From Bacillus salipaludis (GTDB lineage Bacteria; Bacillota; Bacilli; Bacillales_B; DSM-18226), in the NCBI RefSeq assembly GCF_004358205.1, contig NZ_SMYO01000018.1, forward strand, positions 1 through 64,000: DNA of 64,000 bases, in the 5' to 3' direction. Below the pieces are notes generated by a model. It did not search any database, was not told the origin of the DNA, and saw nothing but the letters and a program-made list of their open reading frames with translations. Made by a program: the position numbers and the translations under genes. This document shows, piece after piece, positions 52,195 through 61,234 of the stretch (the stretch's first letter is position 1; the number at the start of each line of letters is the position of its first letter).

Positions 52195-52326
52195 GAATAT
52201 TAATATTCGCATTCTTTAAAATAAAGCCCTCTTTTCAAAAGGGCTTTTTCCTTTGATTGCAGGACGCCAAGTTTGAACCATAAGACCCCGATTGGTTAAC
52301 AAGCAAGGCCAGATTGGCCTTGTTTG

Positions 52327-52716
52327 TTAGTTGACTACTACTTTTCCAACCATCCCTTCCTGGAAATGGTACCGACATATCAGTTCGTATGTACCGGGCT
52401 TTTTCGGTGTTACGGTAATGGTTTTTTCTTTACCCGGCTGCACTTCGGCGTCAATTCCGAGCTTATCCACTGTGAAGGTATGTTCTTTCTTACCTTGGTT
52501 TTTCAAGACCAACGTTGTCGTACTTCCATTCGGAATCGTGATGGCTTTCGGATTAAAGAAATCGTCGTTCAATACGACCTCAATCGCTTTCACCGACTCA
52601 ATTGGTTGAGTTACGGCACTGGATTCGGCAAATACACCGTGCGTGCCTAGAGTTGTCATAACCACAATCATAACAAGCAATACAAATAATTCTGTTACCC
52701 TTTTTTTCACAAACAT
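52327..52716 (-). CDS. Secreted cupredoxin-like copper protein
   Basis: About 129 residues (start M15 at 52716, after AAAGGAGGG). A signal peptide (ELFVLLVMIVVMTTLGTHG ... VFAES) is followed by a cupredoxin domain. The type 1 copper ligands are visible: His79 (KKEHTF), and Cys114, His117 and Met122 in CRYHFQEGMVG. Such proteins carry electrons or bind copper outside the cell, often near CopC or cytochrome genes; none are adjacent. A hairpin with tail (52302-52325) follows the stop. Confidence 0.88.
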   Translation of the reverse strand: MFVKKRVTELFVLLVMIVVMTTLGTHGVFAESSAVTQPIESVKAIEVVLNDDFFNPKAITIPNGSTTTLVLKNQGKKEHTFTVDKLGIDAEVQPGKEKTITVTPKKPGTYELICRYHFQEGMVGKVVVN

Positions 52717-52868
52717 TCGCAATCCCTCCTTTCTAAGCACTATTATCTTCGAATTCATAAAATATTATCACGATAAAATTGGTTCCACCGTGCTTCAACT
52801 AGTTACTACATTTTATTTGAAACAATGACCAAGAAAAAAGATTGACCCTAATGGCCAATCTTCCACTT

Positions 52869-53792
52869 CTATTCAATTCTAATTTTTTGTCCTGGTTGCA
52901 GTCTTTCAGGTTTAACTTCCGGATTCAAGCTATTTAGGGTGCCATGTTTCATTTTCAATCCCTTTTCAAGGTTCCAAAAAGTATCACCTTTTTTAATGAT
53001 ATACGTTTTAGGTTTTGATACAGAAGGAGCCTTTCCCTCTAACCTTAACCGCTGTCCTGCATAAATAACATTAGGATTTACAAGATGGTTTAACTTCGCA
53101 AGGTAATCAATTGATAATCCATATTTTTTACCAATTACCGAAAGATTTTCTCCAGCTTTTACAATGTGAATTGCTGGAATTTCATCTACCTTTAAAGATT
53201 TGGTTTTTGGTACTACAACTTCATCCCATGCGCCAGGATCCTTTTTAATATCATTCTTGTCTATAGCAATTCCGGCAACGGTGACCTCATTTTGATATTG
53301 GTGCATATGGATGTGATCGGCAACTTTTCCGTTGCTCCAAGCAAATGTCTGCCAGTAATAATCCACTTTATTTTTTACTGACATCATAACAGCATAAGAG
53401 CCATATAATCCAACTTTGTAGTTTTTTAATGTAGCATTTAAACCATCGACATAATCGAGAATTCCTTCCATATGGCAGGCTTTGGCATCGAAATCAACCG
53501 CAAAGTAAATGGCGCTTCCGGCAGGTTGCCCTACTAATGTTGCGAATATTTCCGCATCCTTTGCATCCGCGATTCCTTGGGCTTTCGTATGATAACCTGG
53601 AAAGTTTGCACTTTTTTGAGCAATACTAATTAACTTTAATCCTGCCTCTTGAATTACCTTTGCTTCAGCTGCATCAAATGTTTTCCAACTATTGCCGAGA
53701 TATCGGGCCACGTAAGAAAAACCTAAATCATTTAAATTTCTTGCTGATGCAGCCGTTAATTTTGTAGCGCAATCAACCCCACTTCTCCTCAT
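52869..53792 (-). CDS. DUF1906 glycoside-hydrolase-like protein with two LysM domains
   Basis: A 307-residue protein. Residues 4-190 are the DUF1906 (GH25-like, Rv2525c type) barrel: GVDCATKLTAASARNLNDLG, YVARYLG, IYFAVDFDAKACHMEGILDY and GLYGSYAVM. Two LysM domains follow at about 207-251 and 262-306 (HIVKAGENLSVIGKKYGLS; YIIKKGDTFWNLEKGL). No signal peptide is seen, so it may act in the spore or be exported otherwise. LysM binds glycan, and the barrel may cleave peptidoglycan. GGGGAGGAAAAGTC precedes the ATG. Confidence 0.87.
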   Translation of the reverse strand: MRRSGVDCATKLTAASARNLNDLGFSYVARYLGNSWKTFDAAEAKVIQEAGLKLISIAQKSANFPGYHTKAQGIADAKDAEIFATLVGQPAGSAIYFAVDFDAKACHMEGILDYVDGLNATLKNYKVGLYGSYAVMMSVKNKVDYYWQTFAWSNGKVADHIHMHQYQNEVTVAGIAIDKNDIKKDPGAWDEVVVPKTKSLKVDEIPAIHIVKAGENLSVIGKKYGLSIDYLAKLNHLVNPNVIYAGQRLRLEGKAPSVSKPKTYIIKKGDTFWNLEKGLKMKHGTLNSLNPEVKPERLQPGQKIRIE

Positions 53793-54544
53793 GACTTTTC
53801 CTCCCCTTTTCCGATTTTTTTCCTTCTTGAATTTCTTTGTGTTGTATTTTATTCCTATTAAGGTTCACACCCCCTCATATCCGGTTTCTTTTTTCATCAA
53901 TTGGTACATTCCTCTTTCACTAGTTATATAAAGAAAAGTAACAAAAAGAGATAGGGTAGAATAACAAAGTTTTATTAAGTATCGAAATTGGGTGAACGAT
54001 TGGATAAGGAAGGATTTTGTCTTTAAGGGGTTTTTTTAAAATTTTTTTGATGGGGAGTTTCTTTGGGTTAATTTCTGAAGTAATTTCTGGTATTGTCATA
54101 AAATTGCTATACATTTATTTAATGTTAATCTCACAAATGATTATTCTTTACCTTGTCAAGTCATGTTTGACCTATACCAATATCTTTAAAATCAATATGA
54201 ATATTAAGTTGGCTTCTCTCTCCCTTTCATTATAAGCAATCATTCCAATTGCCATGTTATCAATGAACGCTAAATCTATTCGATACTGATAAAGAAAAAT
54301 GTGATCTAAAAAATATATTCAAAGCTATGAATTTCTTTCAAACCAATAGCCCCTTCCTTACTTTCTAACCACGTTAGTTCAATAAAAAAAGATGGCTGCC
54401 GCAGCAACCCCTTTATTCCACTATAGCACCTGTTAGTTGAACAAGCACTTTTTGTTCTATTGCACCTTTTCATCGAAGTATTCATTACGAATAATAAATG
54501 TTTTTTTATACATACTATACTTATTGCTAAAAGGAGGTTCTGTT
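53793..54544. other. Intergenic region with dispersed repeat copy
   Basis: 54371-54447 is a good copy of the ~100-bp repeat (cacgttagttcaataaaaa, ggctgccgcagcaacc, gcacctgttagttgaac). A weak plus-strand frame (54017-54235) has hydrophobic segments but no ribosome binding site. Confidence 0.5.
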
Positions 54545-54682
54545 ATGCGTGATAATACAAATTTGGCAGTTACTGTGTTTTTTTCACTTTTAGGCTTTGT
54601 AGCAACAATAATTTTTAGCAGCGTCATCATATCTCAAAATAACCAAATTAAATCAAAACTTGAAAATGCAAAACAAACGTGA
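54545..54682 (+). CDS. Small membrane protein, 45 aa
   Basis: ATG 54545 follows AAAAGGAGG. One helix (LAVTVFFSLLGFVATIIFSS) sits between a short polar start and a basic tail (NNQIKSKLENAKQT). It is typical of the many unannotated single-helix peptides of Bacillus. A terminator hairpin (54685-54713) follows: CCTTTCAAG / CTTGAGAGG, then attttttat. Confidence 0.6.
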   Translation: MRDNTNLAVTVFFSLLGFVATIIFSSVIISQNNQIKSKLENAKQT

Positions 54683-54684
54683 TT

Positions 54685-54713
54685 CCTTTCAAGAAAAACT
54701 TGAGAGGATTTTT
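54685..54713 (+). terminator. Intrinsic terminator of the 45-aa gene
   Basis: CCTTTCAAG and CTTGAGAGG form an imperfect stem around aaaaa, and attttttat follows. Farther on, 54751-54830 carries another diverged dispersed-repeat copy (aatagcagctggatcttta, ttgcacccgttaa). Confidence 0.6.
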
Positions 54714-55041
54714 TATGTCATAATATTCATTAAATGCGTCCTATTATTAACTAACCTCCCGTTACCACAGTAAAAAGTCTCCTGAAATAGCAGCTGGATC
54801 TTTAAGGATTGCACCCGTTAACCATCCATGAAGCGTAAAGAATGAAAATGTATTGATTCCGTCCATACTGTTTCTAAGGCTGGGAGAGGAAGGTCGATAA
54901 ACTATAGTGCCGTAGAGCCCATCCGTTAGTCTGAATCCAACGATATTCTCCACTGTAAAGACGCACAGCTGGGCGAAGGGGAAAAAATCTAACCCGAAAA
55001 GAAATGTACGTTGATGCGAAGATTATTTTGATAAGCAAAGA

Positions 55042-55078
55042 CGCACTTTTCCTTATTATTGGAAAGTGCGCTTTTCTT
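55042..55078 (-). terminator. Intrinsic terminator of the isochorismatase gene
   Basis: Minus strand GCGCACTTTCC / GGAAAAGTGCG followed by tctttgc, about 60 bases past the stop. Confidence 0.65.
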
Positions 55079-55132
55079 GAATAAGCCAGAAGCTTTATAT
55101 TGGAAAAAGTGAGTTATAAACGAGACCCTATT

Positions 55133-55777
55133 CTAGTTAGCCTGCTTGCTGAAATCTCTCTGAGCTCCCCTATAGCTTCCAATAAGATTTTGATAACCAG
55201 GAAGATGATTAGAAATTAAAATCCCAAAACCTTCAACATCATTGCGCCAATCACGTTGTAATTCGCACGCTATGCTAAACCAGTTCAGAAGCTGTACTCC
55301 ACCATGGGCCATACGCGTTAATGCAGCATCCGCTACTTGTTTACTGAATGTTCCAGAAGCATCAGTAGCAACAAATACCTCATAACCAGCGTTCACAGCG
55401 GAAAGCGCAGGAAATGCAACACAAACATCTGTTACTACCCCCGCAATGATCAGTTGTTTTTTTCCAGTTTCTTCGATTGCTTTGACAAAATCCTCATTAT
55501 CCCATGCGTTAATTTGTCCAGGACGAGCTATTTTTGGCGCATGAGGAAAAAGTTCAACCAATTCTTGCATGAGTGGCCCATTAGGCCCTTTTTCAAAACT
55601 TGTTGTTAAAATAACTGGTAAATCAAAAAACTTAGCAGTGTTAGCTAGAGCCATAACATTGTTCTTGAATTCATCAACACCATAGTCACGCACAAGACCG
55701 GAGATAAGGCCGGTTTGATGATCAACTAAAAGAACAGCAGCGTCATCTTTATTAAGACGAGAATAGAAATCAGACAT
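55133..55777 (-). CDS. Isochorismatase-family hydrolase (YcaC-like)
   Basis: A 214-residue protein. The triad is present: Asp in DAAVLLVDHQTGLISGLV, Lys/Arg in ARPGQINAWDNEDF and Cys in IIAGVVTDVCVAFPALSA. The HQTGLI and GQINAW motifs fit the YcaC group, whose substrate is unknown. GGGAGGAC lies upstream of ATG 55777. It is monocistronic with its own terminator. It is unrelated in detail to the shorter isochorismatase-like protein at 16538. Confidence 0.87.
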   Translation of the reverse strand: MSDFYSRLNKDDAAVLLVDHQTGLISGLVRDYGVDEFKNNVMALANTAKFFDLPVILTTSFEKGPNGPLMQELVELFPHAPKIARPGQINAWDNEDFVKAIEETGKKQLIIAGVVTDVCVAFPALSAVNAGYEVFVATDASGTFSKQVADAALTRMAHGGVQLLNWFSIACELQRDWRNDVEGFGILISNHLPGYQNLIGSYRGAQRDFSKQAN

Positions 55778-55960
55778 TTTATTGTCCTCCCTTTAATTAA
55801 GGTATAAGTAATCGAAGAAGATTCATAGATTGGAAAATAGATTTTAACTCCTTCGTTTGTTCCAATATTATTGAACGGATGATTGGAATTCGTTTCTAAA
55901 AAATCATAATGCGTTTGTAGTATTTTAATAAAAATGATTGAAAAGCTAGGACTTTATCAA

Positions 55961-56518
55961 TTAATCTATAGCTGGAATGTGATCGATCCAATGAATAAAT
56001 TGGTTTAAATATTTTTGAAGATAACGTTTTGTTTGTTCGTCTGTAAGGACTTTCTGATCAGGATCAATCTTTTTATGTACTTGGGAAATCAACACTTTTT
56101 GAAATGGAAGAACATGAACCTGCATGGCCTCTAGTACTTGTTTGATTTGCAATTGAGCAAAGGCAGTACCTAATCCCCCAGGAGTTGCACCAATTAAACC
56201 AACCGGTTTTCTGCTAAGAACAGCGGATTCCCGAGGTCTTGATGCCCAGTCCAATGCATTCTTTAATACGCCTGGAATCCCAGAATTGTACTCTGGACTT
56301 ACAATAATGATACCCTCAACGTCCTGGATAGCAGATTTAAATGATGTCACTGTTTCTGGAACACTTATTTCTAGGTCTTCGTTGAACAAAGGCAGATCAT
56401 TAATCTCGATCCAACGGAATTGATAGGAATCATCCAGCTCTGCTAATGATTGAGCAATGATTCGATTATAAGAGTTTTTTCGTAAACTACCACATATAAG
56501 GCCGATGGTCTTGGTCAT
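55961..56518 (-). CDS. NADPH-dependent FMN reductase
   Basis: A 185-residue flavodoxin-like reductase. GLICGSLRKNSYNRIIAQ binds the FMN phosphate, SPEYNSGIPGVLKNALDW is the family flavin loop, and GLIGATPGGLGTAFAQ follows. It supplies reduced flavin or reduces azo and quinone compounds. CGAGGAGGAAATGT precedes the ATG. It could serve the flavin monooxygenase-like proteins elsewhere in the window, but there is no direct evidence for that. Confidence 0.9.
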   Translation of the reverse strand: MTKTIGLICGSLRKNSYNRIIAQSLAELDDSYQFRWIEINDLPLFNEDLEISVPETVTSFKSAIQDVEGIIIVSPEYNSGIPGVLKNALDWASRPRESAVLSRKPVGLIGATPGGLGTAFAQLQIKQVLEAMQVHVLPFQKVLISQVHKKIDPDQKVLTDEQTKRYLQKYLNQFIHWIDHIPAID

Positions 56519-56747
56519 ACATTTCCTCCTCGTTTAAAATCACTTTCATGTTACCATAATATTCCAAAATAGAGGAAGTGACGTTATACCTAATTTTGTA
56601 AGATTATTAATTTAATGAAGTATTTATTACTTTGCACTCATTTCCCAAGATATAGAAAAATGGTCTATGTTAATTTTTATTTTCTCTTCCAATTACCATA
56701 TATTCCTATCATACTAGTAACTATAAAGAATTGGAGGGAGTACATAA

Positions 56748-57842
56748 ATGGAAGAAAAGAAAGTGACGTGGTTAGAACTCTTTTATGATTTGTTATTTGT
56801 GGCGGCGGTTGCGGCTGCGACGCATGTATTACTTCATGTTGAAGATGGTCATATCCATGCAGAGTATTTAGTAAAGTTTGTATTAATTTTTATTCCTATC
56901 TGGTGGGCTTGGGTAGGGCAAACCATATTTATTAACCGGTTTGGAAAAGATTTATTTCATCAACGTATCTTTTTAATTCTGCAAATGTTTTTTGTACTAA
57001 TTATGACATCAAGTTTATCAGCTGATTTTGATCCTTATTATCTTTCTTTTTTAATTGGGTATATTGGCTTAAGAGCAGTGACTGCGATCCAATATCTTAT
57101 TGTCCAGAGTGTAGAAACGGGAGTTCGAAAACAAGCAGCCCTCTTTTTGGGAAGGTATTTTTGGATTGGAATCGTCATTTCATTATTGTCCGTCTTTTTT
57201 GATTCCTGGGTTCGATATGCTGTGTTGTATACGGGAATCCTTATTGATATCTTTGTCCCGGTGCTTGGACGAAAATGCTTAGTAAAGGTTCCCACAAATA
57301 CGGCTCACTTATTAGAGCGATTTGGTCTATTTACCATTATTCTCTTTGGGGAAGCTCTTATTAGTACACTTGCGGTCATTCAGCCTAGACAAGGAAACTG
57401 GGATTCAATAGGCTTTGCGATCATTTCATTTATCCTGATTATATCGATGTGGTGGCAATATTTCGATAACTTGGAGAAGAAACTCGACAAGTCTTTACAA
57501 ACATCCGGCCAAATCATTATTTATGGTCATCTGTTTATTCTAATGTCTTTGAGCATGATTGCAGCATCTATCAGACTATTGTTTTTACGTGAGGTCCATT
57601 ACCTATTTATCTTATTTTTTGTTTTTGGAGCTGTATTGCTCTATTTCCTGTCAACTACCTTTGTTTTCCATCAATATAGACATGTGCACCACCGATTAAA
57701 AATTTATCATTTAGGGTTATTTTTAGGAATTTTAGCTGTCTTTTTTATTATTAATTTGATTATTGTTGTACCAAATATTTTGATAATAGCAGAATTAACC
57801 TTGTTTTTTATTATTTTTACTAAACTAACAATTTCTAATTAA
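56748..57842 (+). CDS. Low temperature requirement A (LtrA) family protein
   Basis: A 364-residue membrane protein with about ten helices. It opens with the LtrA signature KKVTWLELFYDLLFVAAVAA, and contains IPIWWAWVGQTIFINRFG, LLERFGLFTIILFGEALIST and SMWWQYFDNLEKK. The family was defined in Listeria as needed for growth at low temperature; its molecular role is not settled. TTGGAGGGAGTAC precedes the ATG. Confidence 0.88.
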   Translation: MEEKKVTWLELFYDLLFVAAVAAATHVLLHVEDGHIHAEYLVKFVLIFIPIWWAWVGQTIFINRFGKDLFHQRIFLILQMFFVLIMTSSLSADFDPYYLSFLIGYIGLRAVTAIQYLIVQSVETGVRKQAALFLGRYFWIGIVISLLSVFFDSWVRYAVLYTGILIDIFVPVLGRKCLVKVPTNTAHLLERFGLFTIILFGEALISTLAVIQPRQGNWDSIGFAIISFILIISMWWQYFDNLEKKLDKSLQTSGQIIIYGHLFILMSLSMIAASIRLLFLREVHYLFILFFVFGAVLLYFLSTTFVFHQYRHVHHRLKIYHLGLFLGILAVFFIINLIIVVPNILIIAELTLFFIIFTKLTISN

Positions 57843-57950
57843 AAGCAACCGTTGACAAGAATAAAAAACGTTAAATTAATTCCCATCATTTTTTTGAACT
57901 AACCTGTGACGTTAGCTCAACAAGGATTATTACTATTTAACGTTATTAAG

Positions 57951-58508
57951 CTAGATAAACTTTTCCCCAATTGGTGTAACTATTCCATCCATACTAATAG
58001 AATTTTTCTTTTTACGATATTCTTCTAAGTCTTGTTCGCTTTTATTAGTAGCCCACTGTTGAAGAGTATCTCGTTCGCCATTGTATGAATAAAATGGAAC
58101 ACTATAGCCACAAGACGTTTTTACCGTTTCAATCTTTACATGAATTAATTGACGAGAACCAGGTAGGATGTCAAAGTGCTTAGCCATGTCATCCCATTCT
58201 GGTGAGTCAGGTAATACTACCTTACCTCTTCCATATAGACGTAAAATCATCGGGGGACCTTCAAAAGCTAAGAACATAAATGTAATTCTACCGTTATCTA
58301 TTAAATGAGCACTTGTTTCATTTCCACTACCAGTTAAATCTAAATAAGCGACCTCATTTGGTGAGAATATCCTTAGTACATCATGACCTTTAGGGGAAAT
58401 GTTAACATGTCCGTCTGTTGATAAAGGTGCTGAACCAACGAAAAAAATCCGTTGTTTTCTTATAAATTCTATATGTTTTGGAAGTATTGATGAATAAACT
58501 GTTCCCAA
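57951..58508 (-). CDS. PPOX-type (pyridoxamine phosphate oxidase-like) flavoprotein, T-box controlled
   Basis: A 185-residue split-barrel FMN protein. It has FIRKQRIFFVGSAPLSTDGH, VNISPKGHDVLRIF, YLDLTGSGNETSAHLIDNGR and FMFLAFEGPPMILRLYGRGK, all of the pyridoxamine-phosphate-oxidase-like group with no known substrate. The start is TTG 58508, nine bases past GAGGAGG. The T-box leader ends about 40 bases upstream on the same strand, so expression should rise when some tRNA is uncharged, which is unusual for this family. Confidence 0.87.
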   Translation of the reverse strand: MGTVYSSILPKHIEFIRKQRIFFVGSAPLSTDGHVNISPKGHDVLRIFSPNEVAYLDLTGSGNETSAHLIDNGRITFMFLAFEGPPMILRLYGRGKVVLPDSPEWDDMAKHFDILPGSRQLIHVKIETVKTSCGYSVPFYSYNGERDTLQQWATNKSEQDLEEYRKKKNSISMDGIVTPIGEKFI

Positions 58509-58544
58509 AATATATTCCTCCTCGCCTCACCAATTGTTTAAAAT

Positions 58545-58770
58545 AAAAAGCCTACCATCTCACATAAGAGACGATAGGCTTTACCTACGTGGTACCACTC
58601 TTGTTGATTTGCTATTACAACAAATCCACTTTATAACTGATTACGGATGTCAACCGTTAAGACTTACATATCAGCCTTACCGCTCGTGGGCGAGTTGGGG
58701 ACTTTATTGACTGTCTTTCACCAGCCGACAGCTCTCTCAACAATAAACATTCCTTAATACTCCCAGTCAC
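58545..58770 (-). ncRNA. T-box leader (tRNA-sensing riboswitch)
   Basis: On the minus strand from about 58770 the order is TGGGAGTATTAAGG (5' stem I, with AGTA), GAGAGAGCTGTCGG, CTGGTGAAAGACAG, the conserved AACAAGAGTGGTACCACG T-box (about 58588-58605), then a terminator AAGCCTATCGTCTC / GAGATGGTAGGCTTTTT (58545-58582). This is a full T-box architecture. I could not assign the specifier codon with confidence. It controls the PPOX gene immediately downstream. Confidence 0.88.
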
Positions 58771-58778
58771 AACGTTTG

Positions 58779-59291
58779 TAAATTTTGTAATTTTCTCAAT
58801 TTTATTATGTATTATTAAAATGGTCAACCATATTTTTCTATTTCTTGTTCAACTAAAATGCTTCCGTTAGCAGAATAAGAGGACCGAATCGCCACAGCAT
58901 CCCGCCTTTACATAACCGTTTATATCTTTTATATATTTTAAAACTAAGAAATCCCAAAGTTATCAGAATAAAAAATGCTGTATCAATGGCAGCAAGGTCT
59001 TCAATATAAGCACCGGTTAGTTTAAGTACAATCCTTCACATTATAATTTCTTATTAAATCAGTAAAAGACAATATTCTTAAACCATCAATATGATTTTGT
59101 CATTCTAAATTATAAGGGAGTTTATTTCATAGGTGATAACTATGGATTCCTCTTAAACAATATCCCCGCTTGTTCTGCCATCAAACGAGATGGAACTGAA
59201 ATTCCATTATTAAGCTATCATACAACTAACCCTACGAAAACTAAAATAAAAAATTGAACAAAAAATTTTTAAAAAAGGACATACTATCAGT
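58779..59291. other. Intergenic region with repeat and possible coding remnant
   Basis: 58848-59045 holds diverged dispersed-repeat modules (ttgttcaactaaaatgctt, tatcaatggcagcaaggtct, gcaccggttagtttaagtac). The plus strand 59095-59253 is open without a start codon (YFIGDNYGFLLNNIPACSAI, then KRDGTEIPLLSYHTTN), perhaps a gene fragment. Confidence 0.4.
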
Positions 59292-59333
59292 GACATATTA
59301 CTGTTGATAACAGTATACTGTTATTAACAGTAA
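59292..59333 (+). promoter_or_regulatory. Promoter with large palindromic operator for the PadR-permease operon
   Basis: GTGACA (59292-59297), 18 bases, TATACT (59316-59321) form a sigma-A promoter. The palindrome ACTGTTgATAACAGTATACTGTTATtAACAGT (59302-59333, one mismatched pair) spans the -10. It has an ACTGTT half-site four times in alternating orientation and is a likely PadR autorepression site. Confidence 0.8.
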
Positions 59334-59374
59334 GTGTTGCCAAAAAAATTTTACATTAGGAGGTTATTTATTTC

Positions 59375-59716
59375 ATGAAACATACAGGGAGACATACAGG
59401 TGCATTTCTTCTGCTGTTTTTAACAGAGGGAGATAGCTATGGAGGGAAACTCCTGCAGAAATGTGAAGAAGAGCTTCCCATCAATCCAATTGATAGTGCC
59501 ATTCTTTATCGCACATTAAAAACATTAGAGAAAGAAGGTGCTGTTGAATCTTATTTGGACACATCTAATCAAGATAAGCTGATAAAAATGTACAAAATTA
59601 CTACAGTTGGAAAAAGAAAATTAGACGATTTTCAAATAGATATAGAAGAAAAAATGAAGAACTTATCATTTTTCTTAAATAAATACAAAGAATGGAAGGG
59701 GCCAAATCATGATTAA
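59375..59716 (+). CDS. PadR family regulator
   Basis: A 113-residue small PadR protein. The winged helix is evident: FLLLFLTEGDSYGGKLLQKC, then IDSAILYRTLKTLEKEGAVES and the KMYKITTVGKRKL wing, with a short C-terminal dimer helix. TTAGGAGG precedes the ATG. It is the first gene of a three-gene operon and its stop overlaps the next start by eight bases. Autorepression through the palindrome at 59302 is inferred. Confidence 0.87.
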   Translation: MKHTGRHTGAFLLLFLTEGDSYGGKLLQKCEEELPINPIDSAILYRTLKTLEKEGAVESYLDTSNQDKLIKMYKITTVGKRKLDDFQIDIEEKMKNLSFFLNKYKEWKGPNHD

Positions 59717-60191
59717 TGGTGCTATCCTTTACGCTATGGCCATTATTCTTCTTAGTATTTCTTTTATAAAAGATCGAAATAAAACAAGAGATTCTCTATT
59801 AAAGTCATGGAAAAGCTTTCGTAATATTATACCTGATATGTTATCAATTATGCTTTTCGTTGGGCTGTCACTATCTATATTAACTCCATCCTTAATTTCT
59901 TCAATCATTGGAGAAAAATCTGGATTGACAGGTATTGTTTATTCAGCATTAATTGGTTCTATTGCACTAGTTCCAAGCTTTGTTGTATTTCCTCTTGGAC
60001 ACACATTAGTCCAAAATGGTGCAGGACTCCCTCAAGTAGCTGTATTAATGTCTACATTAATGTCTGTCGGAATCACAACTTTACCTATGGAACAAAAGAT
60101 ATTTGGGCGAAGTTTTGCCTATTCTCGCAACGTATCTGCAGTGGTAATGTCTCTAATATTTTCATATATTATTTGGGTGGTGATGGGATGA
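59709..60191 (+). CDS. Half-size permease A (YraQ/ArsP-like, DUF318)
   Basis: A 160-residue membrane protein with about four helices. It matches half of the DUF318 (YraQ/ArsP) permease: an amphipathic start (DRNKTRDSLLKSWKSFRNI), MLSIMLFVGLSLSILTPSLI, the re-entrant-type GSIALVPSFVVFPLGHTLVQ and LPQVAVLMSTLMSVGITTLP. It overlaps the PadR stop and the next gene start. Full-length family members carry two such halves in one chain (ArsP exports trivalent organoarsenicals). The substrate here is unknown. Confidence 0.75.
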   Translation: MINGAILYAMAIILLSISFIKDRNKTRDSLLKSWKSFRNIIPDMLSIMLFVGLSLSILTPSLISSIIGEKSGLTGIVYSALIGSIALVPSFVVFPLGHTLVQNGAGLPQVAVLMSTLMSVGITTLPMEQKIFGRSFAYSRNVSAVVMSLIFSYIIWVVMG

Positions 60192-60715
60192 ATGAATTAA
60201 AAAGGTATCGTTTCTTTTTCATTTTATTATTTGTGCTCATTATCCTTACCTTTGTAAACCAATCGGTTGGATGGAGCGCATTTCAATTAACAGGAAAAAG
60301 CATTTTAGATATGCTGTTTCTACTCCCGCCTGTCTTAATATTCGTAGGTTTGCTTGACAAATGGGTGGAGAAAGAACAACTTATAAGATATATGGGAGAA
60401 AAATCCGGCATTTATGGCATTTTGTTCTCCCTATTATTAGGAGTAATTGCAGCTGGTCCCCTCTACGTAGCTTTTCCAATTGCGGCACTATTATTAAAAA
60501 AAGGAGCAAGCATACGCTATATTGTATTTTTTTTAGGAGTTTGGACAACTGCAAAATTACCGGTTATTGTATATGAATTTGCTTCATTTGGAGTTAAATT
60601 TACACTCATTCATATTTGTTTTGGATTGTTATTTTTCTATTTAATGGGTATTATTTTTGAGAAATTTTATAAGCATCCACAATTGTTAAAGTATGATATA
60701 ACTAAAGACGTTTAG
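60188..60715 (+). CDS. Half-size permease B (YraQ/ArsP-like, DUF318)
   Basis: A 175-residue membrane protein. Its ATG overlaps the stop of permease A (ATGA, 60188-60191), so the two are made together. It has QSVGWSAFQLTGKSILDMLF, VFVGLLDKWVEKEQLIRYM-type segments, the LGVIAAGPLYVAFPIAALLL element that matches the equivalent site in half A, and SIRYIVFFLGVWTTAKLPV. The pair probably forms one heterodimeric transporter. Confidence 0.75.
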   Translation: MNELKRYRFFFILLFVLIILTFVNQSVGWSAFQLTGKSILDMLFLLPPVLIFVGLLDKWVEKEQLIRYMGEKSGIYGILFSLLLGVIAAGPLYVAFPIAALLLKKGASIRYIVFFLGVWTTAKLPVIVYEFASFGVKFTLIHICFGLLFFYLMGIIFEKFYKHPQLLKYDITKDV

Positions 60716-60913
60716 ATTTAGATTGATAAATCTTTAATAACTCAATCCCAGATTATTTGTAGCTGCACCTACAACGGACTGTACAGCGAACAGCAAAAGA
60801 TAGGACTCCTTTTAGAATCTTTCAGTACAATTTCTTTTGTACTTTCGTCAGGATCTCAGATAGATCAGTTAAGTGGAAACATTAGAAAAGAATTTTATAG
60901 AAAAAATTTTTAA

Positions 60914-60963
60914 TAACGGATGGAAAAAAGACAACGGATTCCGCTGCCTTTTTCCATCCGTTA
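60914..60963 (+). terminator. Long hairpin after the permease operon
   Basis: TAACGGATGGAAAAA / TTTTTCCATCCGTTA with a 20-base loop. 60716-60913 and 60964-61234 contain no other recognised feature. Confidence 0.6.
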
Positions 60964-61234
60964 ATTTAAGAACAATAATTCACAAACTTTGCTTACTGAG
61001 TGAAAAAATGGGTATAACGCCTCTACATTAATAATGATTTAGAATGGGCTAAAAAAACGGGCAGTTAAATAGGCTAAAAAGACTTCAAATACATATTTAA
61101 AAAGGCAAAAACTCACTATACATTTCTTAATATTTTTTTAAGTAGAATTCCCATTAAAACTAGCAGCTATTTCTCTTTTGGACATTTGTATAATTGCCAT
61201 CGTATCTTCTTAATCTAAATTTATCCTGGGTCCT

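Noticed and set aside
54017..54235. 72-aa hydrophobic frame
   Set aside because: No ribosome binding site, and hydrophobicity comes from T-rich DNA.
54762..54953. 63-aa minus-strand frame
   Set aside because: Its C-terminal part is translated dispersed repeat and no ribosome binding site is present.
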